A DNA stretch of 64,000 bases from JANQHS01 sp965267505 (GCA_965267505.1 OZ254081.1:124001-188000); one strand, 5' to 3'. Counted from the stretch's first letter, positions 1 through 9,389 are shown. Translations and numbers: made by a program. Notes: a model not told the origin generated them from the letters alone.

Positions 1-2
1 CG

Positions 3-764
3 TGGAGGGAGGATCCAACAATTCTTCAAAATCTTGTTGTTGATAATTTAATTTGGTGGAAAAGAGGTAGTTATATAGCCGGAGACCCTGCGGGAACAGG
101 CAATCCTAACCCTCTAAGCATAATAAATTTCCCTGATCCTAATTCTAATCCAGGAGTTTTGAGAGGTGCCCCGGGGACTTTTGACGGACCTCCAAATACA
201 ACAGATGGATTTTATTCAGTTAGTCCATGGAAATACAAAGATCCCAACAATATTCCTGATCCAAACGATCCCTTAGACTGGAGATGGGATAAGGAAACTC
301 AAATTTTAGGTGAAATACCAGCAAACACCAATAGATCGGGCGGTGGTGGTTCTGGTGGAAATCCAACGATAGTGATTAATGAATTTAAAACCGATCCAAT
401 CACGTACCAACATGAAGAAGGAGAATATGACAACTGGGTGGCAAAATACAATCAGGCCAACCAGACTATTGGAAAGCTTTCTGAATGGGAATGTGAATCT
501 GAACCTCAAGAAAGAACAGGGTTCTTAGAAGATAAAACAAAACCATCCATCAGCCCAAATCCAAATAATGGTGGCTTTACATTGGATTTGAAAAATTCTA
601 AGGTGAAATCAATAGTCTTCTATAATGCAAATGGGTTAATATGGAAAACTATCGATACTATTGATTCAAATTGGATAACAATAAATTCTTTACCAAAAGG
701 ATTCTGGTTTGTTCGAATCCAAGGAGAAGGTTTCGATCATACGGAAAAAATCATCGTGCAGTAG
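3..764 (+). CDS. Secreted protein with T9SS type A sorting domain (5' end cut by window edge)
   Basis: The reading frame is open from base 3 with no stop, so the gene begins left of the window; an in-frame TTG at 159 should not be taken as its start. About 253 residues are visible. The last ~75 residues form a Por secretion C-terminal domain: SPNPNNGGF at its start, then a beta-sandwich pattern with FYNANG, LPKGFWFVRIQ and the terminal EKIIVQ. This domain directs export through the type IX secretion system and cell-surface attachment or release in Bacteroidota. The upstream part is rich in Asn, Pro and Asp and has a Gly/Ser linker (GGGGSGG) before the last third; its function is not recognisable. 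It could be an adhesin or an extracellular enzyme whose catalytic part lies outside the window. Confidence 0.85.
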   Translation, partial: WREDPTILQNLVVDNLIWWKRGSYIAGDPAGTGNPNPLSIINFPDPNSNPGVLRGAPGTFDGPPNTTDGFYSVSPWKYKDPNNIPDPNDPLDWRWDKETQILGEIPANTNRSGGGGSGGNPTIVINEFKTDPITYQHEEGEYDNWVAKYNQANQTIGKLSEWECESEPQERTGFLEDKTKPSISPNPNNGGFTLDLKNSKVKSIVFYNANGLIWKTIDTIDSNWITINSLPKGFWFVRIQGEGFDHTEKIIVQ

Positions 765-829
765 GTTTTAAGTGCTTTAAAAAAGTGTTGCCTTATTCTA
801 TATTCGATTTTTAAATCAAAATTTAAAAA

Positions 830-1450
830 TTGGCATTCAGTAGAAATTTGGCAACACTTTTTCTCCTTCTTTTTCTTTCTTCTCATTTCAGTATTGCTCA
901 AGACCAACAGAGTATCTTCAGATTGAATGTGGAGAGCTTCCTCTCTATTATGGGTTCATCCAATATCAATAAATTCGAATGCTTGATAAATGGAGAGAAC
1001 CTAAAGGATACCGTTGATATTGTTTACCAGGCAAACGGCCATGCCTTGGATTTCGAAAAGTTTCGTATTGAACTGGAGGTGGATCACTTTGATTGCAAAA
1101 ACTCACTTATAACCTCAGATTTCAAGAAAACTCTAAAGGCAGCGCAATACCCCATAATGACCATTGATTTCATCAGAATAATGTTTCCTGAAAATGATGA
1201 CCCATTTTCTGAATTATATCCGACTGGGATCTTCGCTCAGGTTAACCTGGCCAGTAGAAAGAAGAAATACTATATGAGTTTGGAAAAGGAAAGCCTAGAA
1301 GGGGAAATGGTCAGATTAAAAGGGGCCCTCGCAGTGGATATGAGAGATTTCGGACTGGAACCTCCCACAAAAATGCTATCTCTAGTAAAGGTCAATCCTC
1401 TTTTGGATATCAGATTCGAACTTTCAATGAGCCGCATTATATCTGAGTGA
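830..1450 (+). CDS. YceI-like domain secreted protein
   Basis: 206 residues. It starts at TTG (830), the only initiator that includes the clear signal peptide (LATLFLLLFLSSHFSIAQ, cleavage near residue 23); there is no ATG before the mature part. The rest reads as a divergent YceI-type lipocalin-like barrel: FECLINGENLKDTV in place of the usual S-x-V-x-W strand, a central IELEVDHFDC strand, the ITSDFKKTLKAAQYPIMTIDF segment corresponding to the family's D-x-x-L-x-x-x-x-YP, and a late DFGLEPPTKM motif that matches the C-terminal DFGI-x-PP signature of YceI. YceI proteins bind amphiphilic or isoprenoid ligands in the periplasm. A second, closer family member lies at 2912-3469 on the opposite strand, with a porin-like gene between them. 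Confidence 0.75.
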   Translation: MAFSRNLATLFLLLFLSSHFSIAQDQQSIFRLNVESFLSIMGSSNINKFECLINGENLKDTVDIVYQANGHALDFEKFRIELEVDHFDCKNSLITSDFKKTLKAAQYPIMTIDFIRIMFPENDDPFSELYPTGIFAQVNLASRKKKYYMSLEKESLEGEMVRLKGALAVDMRDFGLEPPTKMLSLVKVNPLLDIRFELSMSRIISE

Positions 1451-1532
1451 AAACATTCAAAAAAATGATTTGTGTCATTATGGCCCAAAGATTCATTAGC
1501 TCTTTTTGTTCAAAACCACAAAAACTATTGAA

Positions 1533-2864
1533 ATGAAAAATTACTGTACACAATTATTCTTGGTACTATGCTTAATGGCATTGTCTTCAACCGGGCTATG
1601 GGCTCAACTCCAACCAGATCTGCAGTATTTCAGATACAGAGATCAAAGAGGAATCAATGTTTGGGAAGTTGATAAAACCGATACCATACCATTTGATAAA
1701 TTGAAAATTCGTCTAGGAGCCAATTTTTGGCAATCCTTTCAGTCTTTGAGCCATGAAAATGTCCTTGGGTCGGATACGTCCAATGGGCTCGCATCCATTG
1801 GCTCAGGGTTTAACCTTGCCACTGCCAACTTAAACATTGACGTTCAACTTGAGGATGGAGTCAGGCTTGCTGTGGAAAGCTATATGTCGTCAAGACACCA
1901 CCCTGAATTTTGGGTAAAAGGGGGCTATCTGCAAGTGGATAAAATCTCTTTCCTTACCGATGGTGGCTTTTCTGACTTCTTTGCAAAACACCTAAGAGCT
2001 AAGCTTGGTCATATGGAGGTAAACTACGGAGATCAGCATTTCCGTAGATCCGACAATGGAAATGATGCCTATAATCCATTTATGGAAGGTTACATTATGG
2101 ACGCATTTGCCACCGAAATTGGAGGTGAATTCTATTATTTCACTGACCCCGGCTTATTTGGGATGTTGGGAGTAACGACCGGTTTAATAAAAGGAGATAT
2201 ATCAGATCCAGATGTTATAGGTGTGAAAAAATCACCATCGATTTTATTGAAGCTTGGCTATGATAAGCAGATCAATGATGATCTAAGATTGAGGTTTACC
2301 GGTAGTTATTATGGAAACTCCGAGTCACCAAGGAATACTCTTTACGGTGGGGATAGAGCAGGATCGCATTATTATGGCGTGATGTCAACACCTGCCAGTG
2401 TTGGTTCCGATTTCACTAATGGAAGAGTAAACCCACGTTTCACGTATAATATCAGTTCTATCATGATCAATGCTTTCGCAAAATGGAAGGGACTTGAATT
2501 CTTTGGAACTTATGAGACATCCAGTGGAAAATCCGCCGCGATGGAGACAGATGCAAACGGCAATGCAACCGAAGATAATAGAGCGGTAAATCAAATCGCC
2601 GCTGAGCTTGTCTATCGATTTCTGGAAAGGGAACAATTGTTTGTAGCAGCTAGGTACAACACCCTTTCGGGAGAATTTGGAACAATCGGTGTCGAAAGCA
2701 CAGTGAACAGGTTAAGTGTTGCGGCAGGATGGTGGCCAACAAAGAATATTCTTGCAAAGCTTGAATATGTTGACCAAACCTACTCTGGAGACGGGGTTAT
2801 GGGTACCTTATTTGAGGATGGAACGTTTGGCGGAGTTCTTTTCACCGGAGCGGTCCACTTCTAA
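1533..2864 (+). CDS. Porin-like outer-membrane beta-barrel protein
   Basis: 443 residues from ATG at 1533; the frame also has a TTG 27 bases upstream, but the ATG begins a normal signal peptide (lipophilic run ending SSTGLWAQ). The mature protein has alternating strands with aromatic girdles, many Gly/Asn turns, and a final strand ending GGVLFTGAVHF. The terminal aromatic residue is the outer-membrane insertion signal used by the BAM complex. No plug domain or TonB box is seen, so this is a porin-like barrel rather than a TonB-dependent receptor. Substrate is unknown. Its position between two YceI-family genes is suggestive of a shared envelope role but nothing in the sequence proves it. The gene ends at a bidirectional terminator. 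Confidence 0.75.
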   Translation: MKNYCTQLFLVLCLMALSSTGLWAQLQPDLQYFRYRDQRGINVWEVDKTDTIPFDKLKIRLGANFWQSFQSLSHENVLGSDTSNGLASIGSGFNLATANLNIDVQLEDGVRLAVESYMSSRHHPEFWVKGGYLQVDKISFLTDGGFSDFFAKHLRAKLGHMEVNYGDQHFRRSDNGNDAYNPFMEGYIMDAFATEIGGEFYYFTDPGLFGMLGVTTGLIKGDISDPDVIGVKKSPSILLKLGYDKQINDDLRLRFTGSYYGNSESPRNTLYGGDRAGSHYYGVMSTPASVGSDFTNGRVNPRFTYNISSIMINAFAKWKGLEFFGTYETSSGKSAAMETDANGNATEDNRAVNQIAAELVYRFLEREQLFVAARYNTLSGEFGTIGVESTVNRLSVAAGWWPTKNILAKLEYVDQTYSGDGVMGTLFEDGTFGGVLFTGAVHF

Positions 2865-2886
2865 ACCAGATAACAGAGATCAAATG

Positions 2887-2913
2887 AAAAGCCCCTTCTC
2901 CGGGGCTTTTTTT
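2887..2913. terminator. Bidirectional intrinsic terminator
   Basis: Nine-base stem AAAAGCCCC (2887-2895) pairs perfectly with GGGGCTTTT (2902-2910) around a six-base loop, with a T run on the plus side and an A run on the left, so it can stop transcription in both directions. It sits between the convergent porin-like gene and the YceI gene whose stop codon it touches. Confidence 0.85.
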
Positions 2914-3469
2914 ATCTCTTAAAAACCAGATTCATTTTTACTTCCACATCCTTGCCAACCTTAATAGTTCCCATCATGGCAGTAGGTGGTTTCATGTCAA
3001 ACTCGGTCATATCAATCTTATGACTTCCCGAACAAGTAATGGAGGAGCTGCTTACCTTACATGTGGCGTTAAGACTCACGGTTTTCTTGATCCCCGCCAT
3101 TTCGAGTGTCCCCATTCCGCTCAAGAGAAAGTCCTCGCCTTTTTTGCTCAAGGTCGCATTCGCAATTGTTCCTTTAATACTGGGGAATTTATCTGCCTTA
3201 AAGGCATCATGGGTCTTTGAATCCATTAGGCTCTTACCACTTTCAATATCATCTACCTTCAGAGAGATGGAAGCTGAGGATAAAGATTTGATCTCATTTC
3301 CTTCCATTTCAAAATTCGCTTTTCCGGAAACCTTCTTGCATTCAGACTCCCAATCATGTACTGAAGATGTGCCCACTATCACCAAATTCGATTTGCTTTG
3401 GTCGACCATGTTTTGGGCCTGCAGGCAAGAAATTGATATAAAAAGAAGTAGAAGGTGATTTAGTTTCAT
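2912..3469 (-). CDS. YceI family protein
   Basis: 185 residues from ATG at 3469; longer in-frame extensions (to 3532) would put 21 residues in front of the obvious signal peptide (MKLNHLLLLFISISCLQAQ) and overlap the next gene. The mature part shows the full YceI pattern: SSVHDWESECKKVSG near the start, SISLKVDDIESGKSLMDSK in the middle, AFKADKFPSIKGTI (the YP-like box), and MTEFDMKPPTAMMGTIKVG at the end, equivalent to the family's DFG-x-PP signature. YceI barrels bind isoprenoid-type lipids in the periplasm; no ligand can be inferred here. A Cys at signal-peptide position 15 lacks a convincing lipobox spacing, so soluble secretion is favoured over lipoprotein anchoring. Confidence 0.88.
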   Translation of the reverse strand: MKLNHLLLLFISISCLQAQNMVDQSKSNLVIVGTSSVHDWESECKKVSGKANFEMEGNEIKSLSSASISLKVDDIESGKSLMDSKTHDAFKADKFPSIKGTIANATLSKKGEDFLLSGMGTLEMAGIKKTVSLNATCKVSSSSITCSGSHKIDMTEFDMKPPTAMMGTIKVGKDVEVKMNLVFKR

Positions 3470-3525
3470 TTGAGGCATATTTTTGATGCAAATTGAATTA
3501 TTAGTTTTAATTATTCTCAATCCAC

Positions 3526-4695
3526 TTGTCATTTTTTGATCATTTAGTATCTACCTCTAAAGACCCATTGGGCCTCCAGATCAAAGAAGCTAAAGGTTCA
3601 TACCTCTACTCTGAGGATGGAAGGGCGTACCTGGATTTCATTTCTGGTATTTCGGTTTCAAATTTTGGACATCAAAATCCAAATATTATTTCTACTCAAA
3701 AGGAACAGTTAGACAGATATTCCTTTGCCATGGTCTTCGGAGAGTATGAACTCCGGCCACAGGTGGAACTAGCAAATAAACTATCCAGTATTTGTCCTGC
3801 TCCCCTTGATTCCGTCTATTTTCTAACCACCGGTTCAGAGTGTAACGAGGCCGCAATAAAACTGGCAAGAAGAAGTACAAGGAGATCCCAAATTATTAGT
3901 TTTAAAGGAGCCTATCATGGAAGCACCTTGGGAAGCCTGAGTATTTCCGGAAATGAGAGAAAAAAAGCCGCATTCAGACCCTTATTACCTGATACTCTTC
4001 AAATTCAATTCAATTCAATCCCCGACCTAGAATTCATCACTATGGATACAGCAGCGGTATTTGCTGAACCCATTCAAGGGGACGCGGGAATCAGAATCCC
4101 TTCTTCAGATTACATGAGGGCACTAAGAAGGAAATGCGATGAAACAGGAGCACTTTTGGTATTTGATGAAATTCAAAGTGGACTTGGAAGGACGGGAAAA
4201 CTTTTTGCCTTTGAGCATTTTGCAGTAGTTCCTGATGTGCTCACTCTTGGTAAATCTCTAGGTGCCGGCTTACCCCTGGGGGCTTTATTAGCAAATAAAA
4301 GTCTCCTCAGAAATTTCCAATCAGATCCTGAGTTAGGTCATATATCAACACACGGGGGAAATCCAGTTGCCTGTGTTGGGGCAATTGAAATTTTGAAACA
4401 ATTGGAGAAGCCTGGATTCTTTGAGAGCCTTGAAAAAAAATCAGAGCATCTTTTGGCTTCCTTAAAGAAGCTCCCTTTTAAGGAAGTGAGGGGCAAGGGA
4501 TTTTATATAGCCTTGGAAATGGACACTCCGGAACAGGTTCAGAAAATGGTTCATTCCTGCCTGGAAAAGGGATTGATTAGCTTTTGGTTTTTGAGTTGCC
4601 CGGAAGCTTTCAGAATAGCCCCCCCACTGAACATTTCAGATGAGGACCTTCAAAAAGGAATAGAAATTATCTCGGATTCTATTCGAAATATTTAG
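3526..4695 (+). CDS. Class III PLP-dependent aminotransferase (acetylornithine/aspartate aminotransferase family)
   Basis: 389 residues; TTG at 3526 is the best start, since no ATG precedes the conserved N-terminal core and it gives MSFFDHLVST directly before the family's start. Hallmarks: YLDFISGISV, the phosphate-binding TTGSECNEAAIKLAR near 105, the YHGST segment near 135, the cofactor aspartate in LLVFDEIQSGLGRTG near 210-225, and the Schiff-base lysine in LTLGKSLGAGLPLG near 240. The family includes ArgD, ornithine and 4-aminobutyrate transaminases; the substrate cannot be fixed from sequence alone and no arg genes adjoin. It stands alone on its strand, 1 base from the convergent amidohydrolase stop. 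Confidence 0.85.
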   Translation: MSFFDHLVSTSKDPLGLQIKEAKGSYLYSEDGRAYLDFISGISVSNFGHQNPNIISTQKEQLDRYSFAMVFGEYELRPQVELANKLSSICPAPLDSVYFLTTGSECNEAAIKLARRSTRRSQIISFKGAYHGSTLGSLSISGNERKKAAFRPLLPDTLQIQFNSIPDLEFITMDTAAVFAEPIQGDAGIRIPSSDYMRALRRKCDETGALLVFDEIQSGLGRTGKLFAFEHFAVVPDVLTLGKSLGAGLPLGALLANKSLLRNFQSDPELGHISTHGGNPVACVGAIEILKQLEKPGFFESLEKKSEHLLASLKKLPFKEVRGKGFYIALEMDTPEQVQKMVHSCLEKGLISFWFLSCPEAFRIAPPLNISDEDLQKGIEIISDSIRNI

Positions 4696-4696
4696 C

Positions 4697-5989
4697 CTAT
4701 TCTAGGCCGTATTTCTCAGAAAATTTTTCAGCTAGCTCGCTTTGTTTGCTTCTCAGATCAACTTTACGGCCATCGATAAAGGCATGGGTCAATTGATTAC
4801 CAAGGATATCAAGCGGATCTCCCTCCGAGACAAATAGTGTAGCTGACTTTCCTGCCTCCAATGATCCATAGTCAGAATCAATTCCAACAATTCGGGCTGC
4901 TTCATAACTGATCGCACTTATTGCTTTTTCATAGTCCAGACCATAGGCTACTGCTGATCCGGTGACAAATGGTAAGTTTCTATGACCGGTATGGCCGCGG
5001 TCATAAGAAATACAAAATTGAAGACCTTCTTTAGCAAGGATACCGGGCTGTTTGAAAACCATATCGATATCATCCTCCTGACGACTGGGATTTGAATGCA
5101 TTTTTCTTAAAACAAGGGGGATCTTTTTCTCCTTTAGAAAAGGAATAATGACATGAGCTTCTTTCGCTCCAACCAATACTGGTTTTTTAACATCGTATTC
5201 TTCGGCAAATTGAATAGCTGAAACCATGGTTTTAGCTCCATTTGCTCTCAGGTAAAGGATTTGCTTTCCTGAAAACACCCCCTTCATTGCCTCGAATTTC
5301 AGATTGGTATTTGGGCCTGGGTTGGATTCCGAATATGCTTTTGCTTCATCAAAAAAGTCTTTGAGCTCAGCAAAGTTTTGCATCCTCCTTTTCTTAGCCT
5401 GCTCCTTGGCCTTATCGTCCATCCACCATGGATATGAATACAGGTCAGGGAAATTCACAAAAACTCCATCATCTGCTTTCACCACAGCGTCCTCCCAATT
5501 CCATGCATCCAATTGAACAATACTTGAAGAACCACAAACAGAACCGCTGGAAGGAGATGGTTGAGCGAGCAGAACTCCATTGGAACGAATGGTGGGTATC
5601 ACATCAGAATCAGTATTATAAGCAATCAACGACCTTACAGATGGGTTTAAGTCACCTGTCTCGGAATGGTCTCTTGAAGCCCTTACCGCGCCGATCTCAG
5701 TGAGTCCAAGGGTATTATCTAAAGCAATAAAACCTGGAAAAACATGCTTTCCCGCCAGGTCTATCTTTTCAGCACCTGCAGGTGCTGACGGGGCAGAAGT
5801 TGATGCTCCAACGTAGCTGATCTTTCCTCCTTCAAATAGGATTGTACCTGATTCAAATACCTGCCCTTTCCCATTGTGGATCACCCCATTTTCAAGCATG
5901 ATTGCCTTTTCCTGGGCCCGGCCCGGACTAGGCACTTGAGAATTAGCAAAGAATGAGATTCCCAATAAAACTATGATCAGAAAACGCAT
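4697..5989 (-). CDS. Secreted amidohydrolase-family protein with degenerate metal site
   Basis: 430 residues from ATG at 5989, chosen because it starts the signal peptide MRFLIIVLLGISFFANSQ and has GGAG a few bases upstream inside the end of the preceding gene. N-terminal composite beta-sandwich (residues ~35-75) is followed by AGKHVFPGFIALDN, where the family's metal-binding H-x-H (as in PGLIDxHxH) is replaced by ALDN. Later family landmarks remain: VRSNGVLLAQ, RGHTGHRNLPF, and the C-terminal LEAGKSATLFVSEGDPLDI strand typical of imidazolonepropionase-like amidohydrolases. This HxH-less subgroup is common in Bacteroidota; its activity is unclear. It lies last in a coupled minus-strand operon, one base after the S23-type gene. 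Confidence 0.82.
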   Translation of the reverse strand: MRFLIIVLLGISFFANSQVPSPGRAQEKAIMLENGVIHNGKGQVFESGTILFEGGKISYVGASTSAPSAPAGAEKIDLAGKHVFPGFIALDNTLGLTEIGAVRASRDHSETGDLNPSVRSLIAYNTDSDVIPTIRSNGVLLAQPSPSSGSVCGSSSIVQLDAWNWEDAVVKADDGVFVNFPDLYSYPWWMDDKAKEQAKKRRMQNFAELKDFFDEAKAYSESNPGPNTNLKFEAMKGVFSGKQILYLRANGAKTMVSAIQFAEEYDVKKPVLVGAKEAHVIIPFLKEKKIPLVLRKMHSNPSRQEDDIDMVFKQPGILAKEGLQFCISYDRGHTGHRNLPFVTGSAVAYGLDYEKAISAISYEAARIVGIDSDYGSLEAGKSATLFVSEGDPLDILGNQLTHAFIDGRKVDLRSKQSELAEKFSEKYGLE

Positions 5990-5990
5990 A

Positions 5991-6353
5991 TTAAAATTCT
6001 CCTTTTTCAATTATTCCGAGAAGGTCATGCTGAACCCCCATATAAGCTCCAACCTCACGGTCGAAAATCTTCTCAGAAACTAGATCAAGCTCCTTAGCCT
6101 TTCTTAAAAGCTCAATAACATTACCCACTTCTTCTATAGCATTATTAAGATGCACCTCGATATTGCTCATAAAATGCCGATGTGTCCAGGCATCTGAAAT
6201 TCTTCTCACAACTTCTCGGGCGGAATGACGAACATCATCCACCAGATCCTCGTATTCCTCTTCGTCGTAGAGACCCATGACGTCGTGGATCTCTCCCGCG
6301 AGATTATGAGCCCTTCGGTAAACTGCTAATTCATTGAATGATTTGTCGCCCAT
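5991..6353 (-). CDS. Four-helix bundle protein, S23/IVS-like
   Basis: 120 residues, all predicted helical. The N-terminal FNELAVYRRAHNLAGEIHDVM matches the F-x-x-L-x-V-Y/W-x-x-A-H start of the S23 (23S rRNA intervening-sequence protein) four-helix bundle family, but the usual G-L-x-x-Q-I-R-R-A middle is replaced by VDDVRHSAREVVRRISDAW, so it is a divergent member. The function of these small proteins is unknown; they probably oligomerise through the helical bundle. It is sandwiched between two amidohydrolase genes, 15 bases after one and 1 base before the next, so it is co-transcribed with them. The last codons carry the ribosome binding site of the following gene. Confidence 0.72.
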   Translation of the reverse strand: MGDKSFNELAVYRRAHNLAGEIHDVMGLYDEEEYEDLVDDVRHSAREVVRRISDAWTHRHFMSNIEVHLNNAIEEVGNVIELLRKAKELDLVSEKIFDREVGAYMGVQHDLLGIIEKGEF

Positions 6354-6368
6354 ACAGGTAATTCTCTA

Positions 6369-9300
6369 TTAAAAATCGAAATTTCCTTCTGTTTCACAAT
6401 GAATGACCCTCTCCTTATTTTTCAAGGGTTTCTTAAAGGATCCCTTGGGATTGTTCTTTTTTTCAAGGAGAGCTTTTTGAACCAATCTGTTTCTTTCTGC
6501 TTTTATCCATTCCCTATTCTTGTCATCTATCTCTTTTGAATACAATTCTACCCCATCAACATAGGTCCTTTCTACCCTGCTATAAATGGATAATGGATTT
6601 TGATCCCAAAGAACAAGGTCTGCATCATATCCTTCTTTCACCATTCCCATTCTATGATCAAGATGCAAGAGCTTAGCAGGATTTAGAGTTACCATTTTCC
6701 AGGCTTCCTCTTGACTAATTCCACCATATTTAACCGATTTAGCCGCTTCCTGATTCAGCCTTCTGGCCATTTCAGAATCATCCGAATTAATTGCCGAGAC
6801 AACGCCAACCTTGGTCATAATTGCCGCATTATGAGGAATGGCATCCTTTACCTCGAACTTATAAGCCCACCAATCAGAGAAGGTGCTTCCTCCTGCCCCA
6901 TGCTCTCTCATTATGTCGGCAACTTTATACCCTTCAAGGATATGAGTGAAGGTATTTATCCTGAAACCGTATTTCTCGGCTATCTTCATCAGCATATTGA
7001 TCTCGGATTGAACATAGGAATGACAGGTGATAAACCTCTTAGAGTTCTTGATCTCTGCAATGGTTTCCAATTCAAGATCTCTTCTTGGTTTTGAGGCTGT
7101 TCTTCTAGATTTGGAAGAAAGACCCTTGTATTTCTTCCACACTTCATCATATTCTACCGCTCTTTGAAACAGGTCGTCATAAACCTGCTCAACTCCCATT
7201 CTGGTTTGAGGGAATCTAACGGTTTGAAGATCACCCCAATTACTTTGTTTGACATTTTCACCAAGAGCAAACTTTATGAAGCCCGGGGCATCCCTTATCA
7301 AGAGATCATCAACGCCCTTACCCCACCTGAATTTGATTATAGCCGATTGTCCTCCAACCGGATTAGCAGAACCATGGAGCAACTGAGCAGCTGTTACCCC
7401 TCCCGATAGTTGACGATACAGATGAATGTTCTCAGGGTAGATGGCATCAAGCATTCTAACTTCGGCCGAACTATTCTGGCCTCCATCATTTACTGAACTC
7501 AGTGCAATATGAGAATGCTCATCAATGATCCCAGAAGTAAGGTGTTTTCCTTTTGCATCAATGGTTTCAATTCCTGAAGCCCCTTGCAATCCTTTTCCCA
7601 GTTTATAGATCTTTCCATCCTTTACCCATACATCCATCTCTTCATTACCCTTTTCGGTATTAGTCCAAACTAGCGCATTCTTGATCAGAACTTCCTCTTT
7701 AGATGGATATGCTCCTGACATCCCATAAGGACCAAATGGAAAAGGAATGGATTCGGTATCCAATGGTTTTGTCTCCTCTTTCTTTTTTCTCTCTTTACTT
7801 TCAAGAGGGCCCAAATAACTGATAGAAAGCAATTTTAGCTCACCATCTGGGCTGTGATAATTTCCTTGAAATCCATTTTCGGTTTTCCATGCCTGGAAAC
7901 GACTCACTTTATTTTCCTCTGTGATCTGAAAAGAAAGTTCCTGTTCTGAAAATGTTCCTTTCCCTTCCACTTTAACCGTATCGTTCTTCTTGATCCCCAC
8001 ATCATTACCTCCTTTGGCTCCTAGTAGCAAAGTATATTCGGTTGCCTCAAAGCTCAGTTTATACTTTCCTGCGGTACTTGCCTGGGGCCTATTCAAGATC
8101 ACTCGTTGGCCATTAACATAATGATCCAGGATCTTCGATTTCTCGGTAAAAACATTCTTATCAGAAATGAAAAAGCTAGCTCTTTTGCCTTTTTGTAGAT
8201 CACCCACTTCTTTTTCAACACCAAATATCTTGGCGGGCCTTTTTGTCAGAGCGTTTAGGGCCTCATTCTCAGGTAAACCAGCCTCAATGGCTCTTCTAAG
8301 GTTCCCCAGGAATTCTGAGCGTTTCTTTAACCCATTTCCAGTAAATAAAATGTTGAAGCCTTTTTCATATAAAATCTTGGCATTTGAAGAAGCCAATTCC
8401 CAATGCATTAATTCTTCCAGATCTACGTTCCTGGCAACTACTGGATCAGTTAGATCAGGGGTTTGAGGGTGGGAAATGGAAAGTGCATAGGAAGCCTTCT
8501 TATCAAGATGATCCACGATTTGGTACTCATCGCCATTCCCAATAAAGAGAAACGAGTGTCCAAATTCATTACCTATCCTTGAGGCACGAGTTGAATTCCA
8601 ATTACTCCCGCTCAGAAAGACCTTTGGAAGTTTTTGGTTTCTATTTATGGCTTCAAGAGATCCATCATAAGGAATATTATCCTTATTCTGATCATACCAT
8701 TCGGCATCCAACCAGGTCTGCCTTATGATGGCAACAGATCCAAGCAAAGAGTTTGGATAACTCTGTTTGGAAGAGCCTTTGTTAAAGGAATAACCTTCTG
8801 AAGCCTCATCTTTTAAAATAGCGTCATTGGTTCCTCTCGGATCAAGACTTATTAGGACTGAGGTACCCCTTGCTATTCCATCATTCTCAGAACAATTAAG
8901 GATTCCGAATCCTGATGATAGATATTCTTTACTCGCTTTTTGGTCATAATTGAATAGTCGAAAAGCCTGCACATCAGCTCTGATCGCGTCATTCCAATTA
9001 TTGGGTCCTTTTCTTTTTCCTGCCAATTGAGGTCCACGATCACTGTCTCTTTTATTCTCAGCTTTCGGCATGCCATAATCGGAATAAGGTTCAATGAATG
9101 ATGGAAAAACATGGCTACCGTTTAGGTCTATTTCGACACCCGCCTTTGGGCTGGCTTTTTTCTCACCACTGTAAACTACTCTTCCGTTTTTAATGATCAG
9201 GGTACCATTTTCAACGGTAGTTCCGGGTTGAATATGAAGGATTGCATTCTGGAAGCAAAAGGATGTGTTTCTGACATCCCTTACACCGTTTACCGGAATA

Positions 9301-9389
9301 TTTTCTTGAGCCCTGGATTGAAAAATGATCAATTGAATCAGGAAAAGGATACCAAAAAGCACCCTTCCATAGGAGTAGTTTTTCTTCAC
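6369..9389 (-). CDS. Large secreted amidohydrolase with two amidohydrolase domains
   Basis: 1006 residues from GTG at 9389, which overlaps the preceding stop (GTGA) and begins a signal peptide ending IIFQSRAQ. Two amidohydrolase-like halves are visible. In the first (about 30-430) the metal motif is replaced by HVFPSFIEPYSDY, so it lacks H-x-H. The second (about 570-960) has GIIDEHSHIA with intact H-x-H, then FITCHSY and FTHILEGYK (two further His ligands) and the metal Asp in AINSDDSEM, so it should be a functional imidazolonepropionase/dipeptidase-like hydrolase. Both end in GK or EG-x-DADLVLW-type strands. It probably acts on secreted or periplasmic amide substrates. Gene order and coupling suggest co-expression with the downstream HxH-less paralogue at 4697-5989. 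Confidence 0.85.
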   Translation of the reverse strand: MKKNYSYGRVLFGILFLIQLIIFQSRAQENIPVNGVRDVRNTSFCFQNAILHIQPGTTVENGTLIIKNGRVVYSGEKKASPKAGVEIDLNGSHVFPSFIEPYSDYGMPKAENKRDSDRGPQLAGKRKGPNNWNDAIRADVQAFRLFNYDQKASKEYLSSGFGILNCSENDGIARGTSVLISLDPRGTNDAILKDEASEGYSFNKGSSKQSYPNSLLGSVAIIRQTWLDAEWYDQNKDNIPYDGSLEAINRNQKLPKVFLSGSNWNSTRASRIGNEFGHSFLFIGNGDEYQIVDHLDKKASYALSISHPQTPDLTDPVVARNVDLEELMHWELASSNAKILYEKGFNILFTGNGLKKRSEFLGNLRRAIEAGLPENEALNALTKRPAKIFGVEKEVGDLQKGKRASFFISDKNVFTEKSKILDHYVNGQRVILNRPQASTAGKYKLSFEATEYTLLLGAKGGNDVGIKKNDTVKVEGKGTFSEQELSFQITEENKVSRFQAWKTENGFQGNYHSPDGELKLLSISYLGPLESKERKKKEETKPLDTESIPFPFGPYGMSGAYPSKEEVLIKNALVWTNTEKGNEEMDVWVKDGKIYKLGKGLQGASGIETIDAKGKHLTSGIIDEHSHIALSSVNDGGQNSSAEVRMLDAIYPENIHLYRQLSGGVTAAQLLHGSANPVGGQSAIIKFRWGKGVDDLLIRDAPGFIKFALGENVKQSNWGDLQTVRFPQTRMGVEQVYDDLFQRAVEYDEVWKKYKGLSSKSRRTASKPRRDLELETIAEIKNSKRFITCHSYVQSEINMLMKIAEKYGFRINTFTHILEGYKVADIMREHGAGGSTFSDWWAYKFEVKDAIPHNAAIMTKVGVVSAINSDDSEMARRLNQEAAKSVKYGGISQEEAWKMVTLNPAKLLHLDHRMGMVKEGYDADLVLWDQNPLSIYSRVERTYVDGVELYSKEIDDKNREWIKAERNRLVQKALLEKKNNPKGSFKKPLKNKERVIHCETEGNFDF

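Noticed and set aside
3039..3458. A 139-codon frame antisense to the YceI gene
   Set aside because: It lies wholly inside a gene with strong family motifs and mirrors its codon structure.
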